A stretch of DNA of 64,000 nucleotides. It comes from Isoetes taiwanensis. Taxonomy: Eukaryota > Streptophyta > Lycopodiopsida > Isoetales > Isoetaceae. The DNA lies in NCBI GenBank assembly GCA_021234155.1, contig JAJEKV010000142.1, forward strand, positions 722,001 to 786,000, read 5' to 3'. The notes under the pieces are model-generated. The model did no database searches. It saw nothing but the letters and a program-made list of their open reading frames with translations, and was not told the DNA's origin. The translations under genes and the position numbers were made by a program. Each line of letters starts with the position of its first letter. Positions within the stretch are counted from its first letter, which is position 1. Positions 12,031-22,989 of this stretch are shown here, one piece after another.

Positions 12031-12892
12031 TCCGTCGCGCAAAATGTATAATTCTACGGTTATTTTGCTATGGTTTTCATATAATTGTGATGTTGTCTTT
12101 CTATGAGGGTATGCTAATAGTATTTATAGAGCGCGCTTTGTATTTCTAGTTAGTTTACCCTTTTAACCTTTAGTTTGGACATGCATGCCTATGCTCATGC
12201 ATGTATAGAGCCTTCTCTGCCAGTTAATGCATGCATATGGCCCTTCTCACCCAGTCAATCTTAGGTTTCCATTCACATGCTTTTGCATGTGAGACCACTT
12301 TACATCCAGTGAATCTCAAGTTTACATTAACATGTTTTTGCATGCACCTTTGGTTTGAACATGCATGCATATGCCTATGGTTCAAAGTCTTTTAATATTA
12401 ATCCAGGATCAAGAAGAGCACATAGCCATGAGTTTTCTTGGGCTGGAAGTTCAATTATAACATGCACCTCCTTTTTGCATGGTTTCATGCACGCAACTAC
12501 CTCACTTACTATTTAGAATCTTTTACTTTATTGTAGACATGTATAGGATCCACTATATGTACTTGCCTATTTTATCAAAGCCCATCCTAGATATATCTTT
12601 TTAAGGATGAGTCTATTTTGACGTTGTAAGGATCTATCAGTGTTGGGCAAAGTTTTTCCACCATACCAGAAAATTTCTTGATGTTACTCATCCTAACTGG
12701 ATTTTCAAATTCAATCGGCCAGTTCCTGCTACTATACATCTCAATCGGAACAGTAAGATGTAAAATATTTTTTTTCTCTTATAGAATTCAAAATGGCAAC
12801 ATAGTTTAATCACAAAAACTTGACAAAACACATAGATCTCAATCTCATTACAACTTTGGAAAGGTTACACTTATAACATCATAATATAGCAT
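12031..12892. other. No gene seen; ATGCATGC-rich stretch
   Basis: Between about 12170 and 12370 the sequence repeats CATGCATGC, TTTTGCATG and similar motifs in loosely repeated blocks. No coding potential is visible. Confidence 0.4.
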
Positions 12893-13880
12893 CAATTCGA
12901 GCCATCGGATCGCCATTCTGGGAAGGGACGAGCTCATGGAAAAAATTAGTGGCTATTAATAGCCAAATGGCGATTTTTTAGGGGGTCTAGACAACTTTTG
13001 CAGCGGATTTTATGAGAGGAGCTTTCTTTTTAAAAAAATAAAAAATAGCCATAGCTAAAACAAGTACTTCAGTATTTTTTTTAGGATTAGCCAAACTCTT
13101 TTCCCCCCTTTCCTTATAGAAAAAGGGATTAGCCTTTCTTTATATTACAATAACTACATATTAAATCATTAATAGCCAAACGAAAATGAATTCCTATTAT
13201 AGACTTTTACACATCCCCATCTACCATCATTAGTGATTGTAATTTTTTCAAACTATGCATTTCTATTACGCATACCATGTATGTCTTCAAAAAGCAATTG
13301 TAAGAGATGGCCAATATCTTTCTAGATGCCCGAGTTGGTTACATAATATTTTCCCTCAATAGTTAGAGATAAGTGCAACTTGATCACCTGCACCATATCT
13401 AGAGGTGTCATTGCATTCAATGTTGTTCAGATCATGGATATTATAAGCTATGTTGTGAGCTGTTGTTAAAAGTTTTTTTAATATTATTGTATATTTCGTG
13501 ATTGTTGATTATTATTTGTAATTGTAGTACATATATCTAAAGCTAAAAAATTTACGTTTTTTGCTTTTTCTAGTTAGAAAAAATAGCCAAGTGAAAGCTT
13601 ATAGTACTTAATTCAAAAGTTTCGCCAAGTCCAAGTACATATAAATGTAATGGTAATAATAACTTTAACCAAATGTATATTAGAAAGTACTGTAAAATTT
13701 TGAAAAATAGCCAAACCATTTTTTATAAAAAAATATATAGCATGCTTAATTTTTTCCCTTAATTTTTTTCGTCGCGAGCTACTATATAAGGCTATTTCCT
13801 CTTTCGGACCGGTTATCGGCGTCTTCTCACAGCAGCTCTTCTTCTATTCTCGTTGCTTCCCTTCCAGCACTCGTCATCAT
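12893..13880 (+). repeat. TATA-bearing repeat, copy 1 (split by an insertion)
   Basis: Bases 12893-12934 and 13775-13880 together match 57013-57145. Shared features are GAGCCATCGGAT, GGGAAGGGACGA, then CTACTATATAAGGC (a good TATA box), GGACCGGTTAT, and a CT-rich stretch ending near TTGCTTCCC. The layout looks like a polymerase II promoter with a CT-rich leader, as in a retroelement 5' end or a multicopy gene promoter. This copy is interrupted by 840 bp. Confidence 0.75.
12935..13774. mobile_element. 840-bp insertion with 6-bp target duplication
   Basis: Comparison with the uninterrupted copy near 57050 shows an insertion flanked by CGAGCT on both sides (12929-12934 and 13775-13780). Its ends are imperfectly inverted (GGAAAAAATTAGTGG against a G-A-rich CGAAAAAAATTAAGG on the other strand). 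The AT-rich interior repeats ATAGCCAA about six times. It is probably a non-autonomous DNA transposon; no coding region is present. Confidence 0.6.
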
Positions 13881-16304
13881 GATCCTGTTCATCCTTACCC
13901 TGATCTGGCCTGCCTTTACCACGGTTCTTGGCCTGATCTACCTCCTCTTTGTCTTTGACTCAGTCTTTTGGAGGAGTTTTCCTTTTCACCTTGCATTCCG
14001 CCAGAACATTTTTGAGTTTGATGCATATAGACTTGCTCTCAAGTTTGGATTTTTATCCTCTTCAGTCTTATCGTCGGCCAAGCGTTGGATTCTTAGTTCA
14101 GGTTTCATTCTTTTTGCTTCTCTTGCATGCACACATTTGTGGATCTGTACGTTTTAGGAATGATTCTTGCTGGTTTTGGCTATGAAATTTTTGCTTGCAT
14201 GCATGGATTTTGCAGGTCGAATTCTCATGTGATTGTGCGCTTAAATATTCTATGATTCACTTGTACCTCTTCCGCAATATTTTCTTCCCCTTTTAATACT
14301 TTTTGACGTTGTGTGAATCATCAGCTATGGCACTCCGCCTTTTTGACGTTGTGTGAATCATCAGCTATGGCTCAGCTATGGCACTCCGCCTGCAAACTTC
14401 TTGTGCTCTGCTTTGGTTGCCTTGCTTTTCATTTGCTGGTTGTCATTCAGGTCTCTCGAAAAGGGCATGCAGAACTGAAGATGGGTTGGTTTATTGCCGG
14501 GGTCTGGCATCTCGCTTGTTGGTTTCTTGCCGGGGTCTGGCATCTCGCTTGTTGCTGGGGTTTTTGTTATTTGATTTTTCGTGCTTTTTCTTTGCAGGTG
14601 CTTAATTCACATAATCTCAGCACAATTCAACCGTGGGTCAGCGATGATGATGATGTTTGGATTCCTGATTAGAAGCCACTGGTTTCTTCATGGCTCCTAC
14701 CTGCCAGGGATCGACGAGAATCACGCTATAAAATAGTTTTCCTTTGCATCTTTGAGGTTTCTCACAGCCATGTTTTTACAGATAATTTTTTTACAGACAA
14801 TGTTTTTACAGATAATATCCCTGAAGACGGACTCGGGCCTGCTTGCTTCTCTGACAGGCCGTGTTTCCAGCTAGTTCGGGTTACGGATGTGCGCTTTTGC
14901 AAGAACCACCTTTATTTTTGCAGGATCTTCTGTGTCTGAGGTTGCAGCTAGCGGAAATCATCCTGAAACGGAGGTTACCTCTGAAGGAATCTGGCTAGGA
15001 CACTCATTTCGGCCATGAATAGGGTAGATCCGATCACCTACAGCTGCGGTTCAACCTTTTTTTCCCGGATTGTTCGGAGCCCAGGCTATTTAGGGCCTCG
15101 CGACCCGTTATCAGCCGCGACCCCTTTAATGCTTTGATTTCATTTCTTTTATAAGCCTTAAAATGAAACTACCTTTGACATCTAATCTAACCCTTGGCAA
15201 TATCATTTCTAGTTTTTAAACACCTTTAATTTCTACTAAGCTGAGACTGAGCCGCTCCCCCTAGCCGGCGTTAAGCCGTAACCTGCGTTCTTGAGGCGGC
15301 TGCTTGGATTGGAGGGCGGGCGGCTGTCAATCGAGCTCCGATTCGATCATTTGCTTTGCCCTTTTGATGGGTTGTAATTAGCTAACTCAATTAACCCAAT
15401 TCTGACATGCCACATCCTCTCTCATATGGTCCTGGCTAAGTTCTTTTTCTTCTTCAACCCTTCTTTTTCCCTTAGCCCCTCCGCTCAGTTACGTTCCTTA
15501 ACCCTGCCTTTTTTCCTATAACCCCTCTACGTTTCATTTTAGATACTCAAGCGACTTGGCATTTTTCTAGCCCAGTTCTCTAAGCCTTGATCCTGACCGG
15601 TTTTATAATTTGTTCGCTCTTGTTTCCACCAAATCCTTAGGTTGAAATTGTTATTCCGCCTTTATTAAACTATTTTAGCTATGGTCGTTAGTTGTCGCCT
15701 TCTATATTCTTGATCGACTCATACTAACAAGCTCATCTTTTGCCCTCATCAGGTCCTGGTAATAATTTTTCTTTATAGAGCTCCCTCGGGTTTTTTTTAC
15801 CTAAACTTCTTTCGTCTTAAGGCATGCATTTGTGGTAAGTTAGGGAAGTAGAATCATTATCATGGCATTTTCGGATTGTTGAGGTAGACTCACTCATCCA
15901 GATAACTTAATGTTGGGTTCCTGTGCCGGGGTTTTTTCTTTTATGTTGATAGTGCTTCTCATCTTCCTTTGTTCATTTTTCCCTTTTTCCTATATAGTAG
16001 CATTTTTTATTGTTGGTCCCGGCATTAATTCTTCTGCGGTGCAGCATTTTCAAATCTTCTCGTGCATCTGCTTATATGTCCGACCATTCTTGGGACACTA
16101 ATTTTAGAATTAGTCATATTGTGCGCCCTCAATTGTATTTGAGACTTTTGCATGTCTTTACATTCACCGTTGGAACTTATCATATTTATGTTTATATGGA
16201 TTTGGAGTCACTCCGGGTATAGGTATGCGATATCATTTTTTCCTATGACATCTTATTTAAAACTACTATCATTCCATTACATTCTATTATGTTCTTTTCT
16301 AGAG
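13881..16304. other. No gene supported; small tandem duplications
   Basis: This plus-strand T-rich sequence follows the TATA-bearing repeat. ORFs at 13879-14157 and 14313-14672 lack family motifs and the second is created by duplications. Two local duplications are clear: about 34 bp at 14306-14400 (TTTTTGACGTTGTGTGAATC repeated) and about 33 bp at 14490-14560 (GCCGGGGTCTGGCATCTCGC repeated). Confidence 0.4.
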
Positions 16305-16400
16305 CTAAGAAACAAGCTGGACAACATGGCCTTTGTGGGCAACTCCATAACTAGAAACATGCTGACAACATGGCCTTTGTGGGCATCTCCATTCCATAAC
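16305..16400. repeat. Dispersed repeat with internal duplication
   Basis: The segment GACAACATGGCCTTTGTGGG followed by CATAACTAGAAACATG occurs twice here and once more at 17250-17296 (full unit about 17234-17300). The three copies differ by only a few bases. No function is visible. Confidence 0.7.
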
Positions 16401-16439
16401 TAGAAACATGATACATACTTTTGATCTCAAAGAGAAAAG

Positions 16440-16490
16440 CTTATCCCCGGGATGAAAACCTCGCCCTTTCGGGTTTTCGAGGAAACCCTA
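16440..16490 (-). repeat. Hairpin-forming repeat shared with 57337-57390
   Basis: About 45 bases, including CCTCGCCCTTTCGGGTTTTC and GAGGAAACCCTAA, recur in the opposite orientation at 57337-57390. The CTCGCCC..CGGGTTTTCGAG core can fold into a short stem. Orientation relative to the TATA-bearing repeat near 57 kb suggests both belong to one element family. Confidence 0.6.
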
Positions 16491-16822
16491 AAGATAAACA
16501 ACCATCTAAGAGATCTTATACACACATGAAAGGAAAAAGCACCCTCATGCCTACGGGCCTTTTTGGGTTTACAGATGGGTTGTAGAAGGAAATCCAAGTG
16601 TCGGGTGAGCTGTTGGCTATGCATGAACCTGTTTGAAAGCAACATCTACACTAGCCAAAATCGCCAACATGACAACATCATCCTGCAAAACAAAAGCATG
16701 GGTAAGACAAGACCTTGGGCCCACTGGCACCAAAGGCTACCTTCGCAACCACTGTTGCAATCAGTCTTAACAGCCAACCAGGCTCACATACCACCAACAT
16801 AGCCATGTTGGATCCAGTACAA

Positions 16823-16935
16823 ACATAAGCCACCAAGGCTCCAAAATTATACCAATAGTTCCATATGAACATAAGCCACCAAGGCTTCCAAAACCATAAA
16901 CCAATATCCATAGCAACATAAGCCACCAAGGCTCC
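16823..16935. repeat. Interspersed 19-bp repeat, three copies
   Basis: ACATAAGCCACCAAGGCT is present three times at about 48-bp spacing (near 16823, 16870 and 16917). The spacers also share CCATA motifs. Confidence 0.6.
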
Positions 16936-17459
16936 AGCATCATGATCAGACAAAATATCAGTAGCCAAGAAAGGACATATAGCAAGGGCAAACAGGAGAA
17001 ACTAGAAAGACAAGCTTACATATCAATAGAGGGGAAGAAGGAGGGAGGGTGGGGAGGGAAGCTGCGCCCAAATTTCGAAATGGAGATGCGAAACAAAGCA
17101 TGATGCAAAGAAGCTAAAAGGCACGCTACTAATAGGCAAAGTCCGGGTTATTGCCAATCGCCGGGACCTTGAAACCTTAGTTTAGAAGTCCATTTACCAT
17201 CTATTCGCTGAAAACGAAGGTAAATGTGACTTCTAGAGCTAAGCAACAAGCCGGACAACATGGCCTTTGTGGGCAACTCCATAACTAGAAACATGCCGGG
17301 AGATAAAGAGGCAGAGGGCAAGAGAATACCATTTTGAAGTCTTGGATGGCAACAACGGAAACAGATTTGGATCAAGGTCAAGACCCAAAACACGCATGAT
17401 GAACGGGACGGACGTGGAAAGGATGGCAGCTCCAGAGTGAAGCAGGTCATGGATCGCAA

Positions 17460-19145
17460 AGGCGCACAAAATCAGCATGTGTGATAGCAGTGTTTATGAT
17501 TAGGTTGAAACCAAGGAAAAGGGAGGAGGGCCATTTGACCAAGGCGGTCTATAGCCATTGGCCACCCAAATCAAAACCATAGCGTAAGAGCAAAAAGATT
17601 GCCAAAAAGGAAGGTTCTTCCTCAATCTGTTCTTCAGATAATGGACATTAGGATGCAGCTGAGTGTCAGGGGGTGGAGTGCAGAATTCTGAAACCACCAG
17701 CCAAAAACGTTAGAACCAAACTATTGTAAATGCACAACAAAACATAAATTATTACCCTGCAATAACCTCAAAGGCAACTTACCACATCTTATTATAATAG
17801 CACCACAATGCTCTTAATGAAAGCACCACAAAGCCTATGGTCTTCAAGGAAACAACCTATCACTAATGTTAGAATTTAAGGATCGACTTGAAGTGCTCTT
17901 TACCTCCTTTGTACCATATTATGAAACTATATAGGCTAGTTTTTCTTCTGCTGCTTATGTAATATCAACATTAGAATGTCACGTTAAAAGGGTGTTTTGA
18001 GAATTTAAAGATAAGGATTCGCATAAATCGAAGCGGCACCTAGGTGGGTACAAGCTCCGTTAATAAAACACCATGCAGAACAACGTAAAGAACTTACACA
18101 TGTAGGGTGCTTTACAAAAGGTTTAAAATTATGTAACTTGAAGTGGAAGGCTAAGGAAAGAAAGGACTTATAGTTGCGCCGAAACAAAACATGAGTTTTG
18201 AAGCATAAAGTTGTGATAAGGTATCAGCATAAGGGTTTGAAGATATTGCAAAGAGAGTGATTGGTAGGAAACTAGAAAACACAGAATATGTTCACCATGG
18301 AAATTAGGATAGATAGATAGAGAAACCGGCTCATTGAATGATTTGCAATTGTGATCTACCATTCCATAAAACCTACCCTTACAACTTACCTTCATTGCAA
18401 CGCACAAAAGAGCAAAAATCAAAGGAAAAATAAAAAGAAACGTTGATCAAAGCTGACCATCGAAACTGCAACCCAGCTGACTATCCGAACCAGAACCCAT
18501 CCGAGCATCGGCTAAAACCTCGCACGCGGGTGAACGTTGCAAACAACTCATGAACCCAGACCACTTCCACAACCGAACCAGACTATGAAACGGTACCTTT
18601 CAACAAACTCGGCCCTGGACAAGCAGCTCAGCAAGGGAAACCTAGAGGCACTTCAAGGAGGACTGCTACATCAAGCAGAATAGAAGAGCCTCCAAACCTC
18701 CACAACCATGATAAAATCCGTCTAGCTCACGAATGTCTTGTTCTAGAATGCAACACTATGCAGCATACAAAGCTTCTAAGCCTCATGATCCATAAAAGCC
18801 AAAGCAAAGTGAAATCTCGCCATAAAAACATCTGAAATCGAGATAGAAAATTACCCCTGAAACTGACCTATCTAAAACTGCCATGCACTAGGATCTACAG
18901 CGCATCAGAAGGGTAAATCAGCCATTTTACTACTGTTGGAAGGGAACACAGTGAAGTTCTAATGAGCATAAACCTGAGCACAACTTCCAGCTATGCCAGC
19001 CTCCTCTGTTAATGCTAGAAAATCCATCACTTTGATCACAAGCCAGAATACACAAATATAACAATGGAAAAGCCTACTGTGCAACACTTAAACATAAAAG
19101 TTATCTGTCTGTAGGCTCTTAGTCAGAAGAAAGGACTAAAAATAA
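17460..19145. other. No gene seen
   Basis: About 1.7 kb without a coding region or clear repeat. Short ORFs lack recognisable motifs. Confidence 0.4.
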
Positions 19146-19147
19146 AG

Positions 19148-19263
19148 GACGAAACAGAAATGGACAAGAAAAGCTCTATGCAAAAATGACAAGAGATGCG
19201 AGCAAGACGAAACAGAAATGGACAAGAAAAGCTCTATGCAAAATTGACAAGAGAAGCGAGCAA
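19148..19263. repeat. 58-bp tandem duplication
   Basis: Two nearly identical 58-bp copies start at 19148 and 19206 with GACGAAACAGAAATGGACAA and end in GCGAGCAA. Confidence 0.85.
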
Positions 19264-19734
19264 AGGGCTGCAAGAAAGGACTAAGGAAAGGAGCCTTAAC
19301 TGCAAGTTTGCCAACTGAACATCAACCTGGATCATTAAGCAGTGATTCACTATGCAGGATAGCACACTGTCACATCTTACAAATTTGAGAGTCAGGATGA
19401 CATGCAAAGTTGTGGTACTGGTCAGACTTAAAATGAGGTTTTACAGGAATTAATAGTTCAAGAGCTTCCTGAAAGAAACCTGTTGGAAAAGATTATGCTA
19501 GTGAAAAGTAAATGCATAATAAGAAAATGCATAAATTCAAAGCATATGGGCTTCAAAGCTTGATCTGGTCTTGAAGGACAACAACAACTTTCCTGGCATT
19601 GGAGCAGATGCGAAGGGGTTCAGGAAACTGAGGAACCCTGCTCCTGTAGTACAGCTTTGAGCGGGAAGAGGGCGATCGCTTTCTCTAGTACTGCACAGGA
19701 ATTTGATAGAGGTCCCCATAGTACTTGCTTTTAG

Positions 19735-19912
19735 AGGGAAGAAGTTGAGCAGGGCTTCCAACGGAATATTGAATCTTTTTGTATCCAAACTACTGTCATC
19801 ATAGTTGTTATGGGTAAATTCTTCCTATCTGGCCCTTTGAGGGGTTCTAATAAGGTTTTTGTACCATTCATTATTTTAATAAAAAAACTTGCCTTCAAAA
19901 AAAAAAAAAAAA
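19735..19912 (+). mobile_element. 3' end of an A-tailed retroposon
   Basis: The plus strand ends in ATTTTAATAAAAAAACTTGCC, TTC and then a run of A (about 19896-19912). An AATAAA-like signal lies just before. The same CCTTC(A)n ending occurs at 43965-43983. I cannot place the 5' limit precisely. Confidence 0.5.
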
Positions 19913-20124
19913 AATCAAAGCATAGAAATTGAGATTTGAAATTTACCAAAACAAACACAGCCATGGCAACGCAGATAGAACAAGACAAAGACCAAGCATG
20001 CATTGAAACACAGGACTTGGAACAAAACAAGTGCACATAAACTAGGCAACAAAAGCATAACTGAAAATCAGCACAATACAAAGCAGACGGGGCAATATGG
20101 TGTGCCACACAATGCACTGATTAC

Positions 20125-20822
20125 TCAAGAAGGTTTATAAAACAACGCATTTGCATTGGCGCTGCTCGAAGATCTGAGTTGCTGAGGAGCTCGGGAAAGT
20201 AAATTCTTGGATGGACAAGAAGCTGCCAAATGATCAGGACTTTGACAAATAAAACAATGAAGCTGCTTCTTGATGCCAAATCCCTTATTAAGTGGAGAGC
20301 CCTTCATCTCCAACGCCATCCTTCTAGCTTCTCTAAGCTTCTTATCGCCGTCAGTTGGATTAAGATCACCGAACTTCGTAGCATTCAAAGAACAAAATAG
20401 GACCCTCTCTCCCCCTTATCCAAATTAAATTCTTTTGTTCAGAAACAACAGACATACCTTTATCGATCTTTGCCTTGGCCAATGGGTCCAGGGTCTTGGA
20501 CAGACGAAGATGGCTTTTTACGCTCTATCTCCTCTTGTAATGCTACAATCTTGGACTCCAGAACCGTCAGGTCCTCCGCCTTGGGTTGAGACTGTAGCTG
20601 AGCAACAATCCTTGTCTCTAAAGAATTCAACTGGTCAGCTCTGTCCGTGGCCAACTTCAGAATTTCTTGAGCCCAGGCTGGGGCTTGCAAATCGGTTGGA
20701 AGACCTCCAGGAGCACCGTTAACCGCTGCAGAAGGGGAAGCAAACCCATGAGAAGAAGACGCAGGACGCTTGCCTAGCCTTGCCATTTTCAAACGTGAAA
20801 CAAACTCCAACGATGGGAGCAC
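20125..20822 (-). pseudogene. Gag-like retroelement fragment with CCHC zinc knuckle
   Basis: Two minus-strand ORFs in different frames read as one decayed Gag or ORF1-like protein. The first (20822-20460) has a low-complexity N terminus and a predicted coiled coil (about 20700-20500, with LNSLETRIVAQLQ and LESKIVALQEEIERKK). The second (20388-20125) contains a CX2CX4HX4C knuckle, CFICQSPDHLAASC, typical of nucleic-acid-binding Gag proteins. No protease, integrase or reverse transcriptase follows. It could come from an LTR element or from LINE ORF1; I cannot decide. Confidence 0.6.
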
Positions 20823-20929
20823 AACAGATCAGACAAGGTAAGATGAGCAAGAACACAAGAAGCTGATCCCTTAAAAGAGAACGATGGAAGGAAAAATTAT
20901 AAGGGAGCAAAGAAGAATGTGACTTCTAT

Positions 20930-22985
20930 TCTATTTACAAATACTACTTCTCTTTCCTTAGGGCAACGCAATTTCTGTCACAAGTGCATTCTATTTGGCA
21001 TTTTTAACTTGCATTGTGTTCTTGAAATTGTTCTTTATGGGTTTCGGATTTTTGGACGATAGTCTTGCCTTGTCATATGTTTGAACCTTGGGTTTATCTG
21101 GGTATGACATATATTGCGTTCCATTGAGTTTTTGGCTTGTTCTGTTTTGCTCACCTTCTGTTGGACAATTTGCTTCCTACTTGAGTCTTCAAGCATTTCC
21201 TTTACTGTCCTCGGATCTCTTGATATGTTATTTTATGGATTTGTCGTCTCTAGATATGCGTTATATTTATTTGTCAGAGTAAGTTCTTTACATGTTTGTC
21301 ACGAGTTGTCTTATTTTGTATCTAGATTTGGCATGATATAATTTTCCACATAACATCATAAAGCTATTGTGCTTCCATTACCCATTTTTCATTACATCAC
21401 TTGATTATTGGACTCACCTCATTACTCCTACCCGCACCTTGGCATTCTCGACCTCCATCTCCTCTATCTCCTTGGCCGTAACTTTTACTTTTTGCATTAA
21501 TGGCCTTGTAAATTGGTTCATGTCTTTTCCTTTTTTCGGGCTCTTCTTCCAACATTATCCCTGATACAATTCATTGTTTATGGGAAACTAAACAACTGAA
21601 CAACATCATCTTATTTGAAGAACATCATCCAAGAACTTCATATATATCACAGACAAATACATTGATGAGCACGTTTATCCACCCAACCGGGTCCACAAGG
21701 TTATGGCAGTGCAAATGGCTTGGCAAACAATATCTGGCTACTCCGCGTAGACCATGAGCAAACAATATCTGGCTATTCCGCGTAGACCATTGGGTAAAGA
21801 CAATATCTGGCTTATTGGCCCTCCAGGCTAGTCTAGCTACTCCATGTAGCCACACATCATAAAAGCAATGCAGATCTGTGAAGTCGCTATGGCAGTAATT
21901 TGTGACCCCCTGTCACCTTTTCGGCCATTACTCTCTCATACGGATGAATTACGGAATGTGCCGCCCAATTCGGAAACTAGACTCCGAGACGGTTCCAACG
22001 AGGTAAAGGTCGCTGCAATCCGACCTCTGGTTGGCGATATATGTCTAACTGAAGTTTTAGTTATATTTATAGATCTCTCTGCGACCTTAGCCTTTTTTAG
22101 CATGCAGTTGCCTTTTTCTCAAAATATCTCCTTGCCTTTAATTAGATTATATGAATTATCATATGGATATTATCTATGGCCTTTTTGCGCAAAATAGTCT
22201 GCCCCTTTTGCTTACCATTGATTCCCCTTGATATCTCTCCAACCAATGGTTCTCGACCCCATCCTATATATCACAACCTTGCCATAGTTCCACAACTTTG
22301 CCATATTTTGCCATGCCCCATAACCCTGGCACCCTGGACCACTCCCCCGTGCTATGACTCCGTATTAATCCCTCAATTGTAACATGTTCTTAGATGCACA
22401 CCGAATGTTGAGCATATTATATTACCCTGCACAATGGCTATTTTCGTTAAACTCCATACCATTCTTTATGTTGTATTTTTATTTCCTTTAACATGTACAT
22501 TCCCTCGTTTCCTTTCTTATTGCAGACCATCTGGAGGGCACTAGCTTTGCTAACAATATGTCCTTCTACGTAGTCATTTTACCATATGGCTAACCTCCTA
22601 GCCCTCCACTGGGACCTCGCCACTGTTGACTTTCGTTTCCTCTTTTCTCTTGGCCATAACCTCCCCTTGACTTTGGCCTCACATTTGACATAAACTGCTT
22701 GTGCATAGCCATCCTACTTTTCTTCAAACTTAAGCCTCATTTTTCTTGATCCGCGATGTGATCCAAATTTAACTTCAATCTCATCTCCTTTGACCTTCCT
22801 CTTGATTTGTACTGACATGTCTGCCACTTCTACCTCAACCTCTTCATATTAACAGTGCTATTCATATTGCAGCATCTATTCCTTGCTCCACACTGTCGTC
22901 TTATTTACCTTCTGGCATCTCCTTTAACACTATCATTTCTCTTTTATTCAACCTTCACATATTGTTTAAACCACGCATTGCATTG
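20930..22985. other. No gene seen; short repeats
   Basis: T-rich non-coding sequence. At 21720-21800 the segment CAATATCTGGCTA(C/T)TCCGCG recurs two to three times with TAGACCAT. No family is recognisable. Confidence 0.4.
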
Positions 22986-22989
22986 CATT

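Noticed and set aside
13879-14157. Plus-strand ORF with hydrophobic N terminus that looks like a membrane protein
   Set aside because: It lies in T-rich repeat sequence downstream of the TATA-bearing repeat, the homologous copy at 57 kb does not keep the frame, and no family motif is present.
14313-14672. 119-codon ORF
   Set aside because: It is generated by two local duplications and lacks conserved motifs or a plausible start context.
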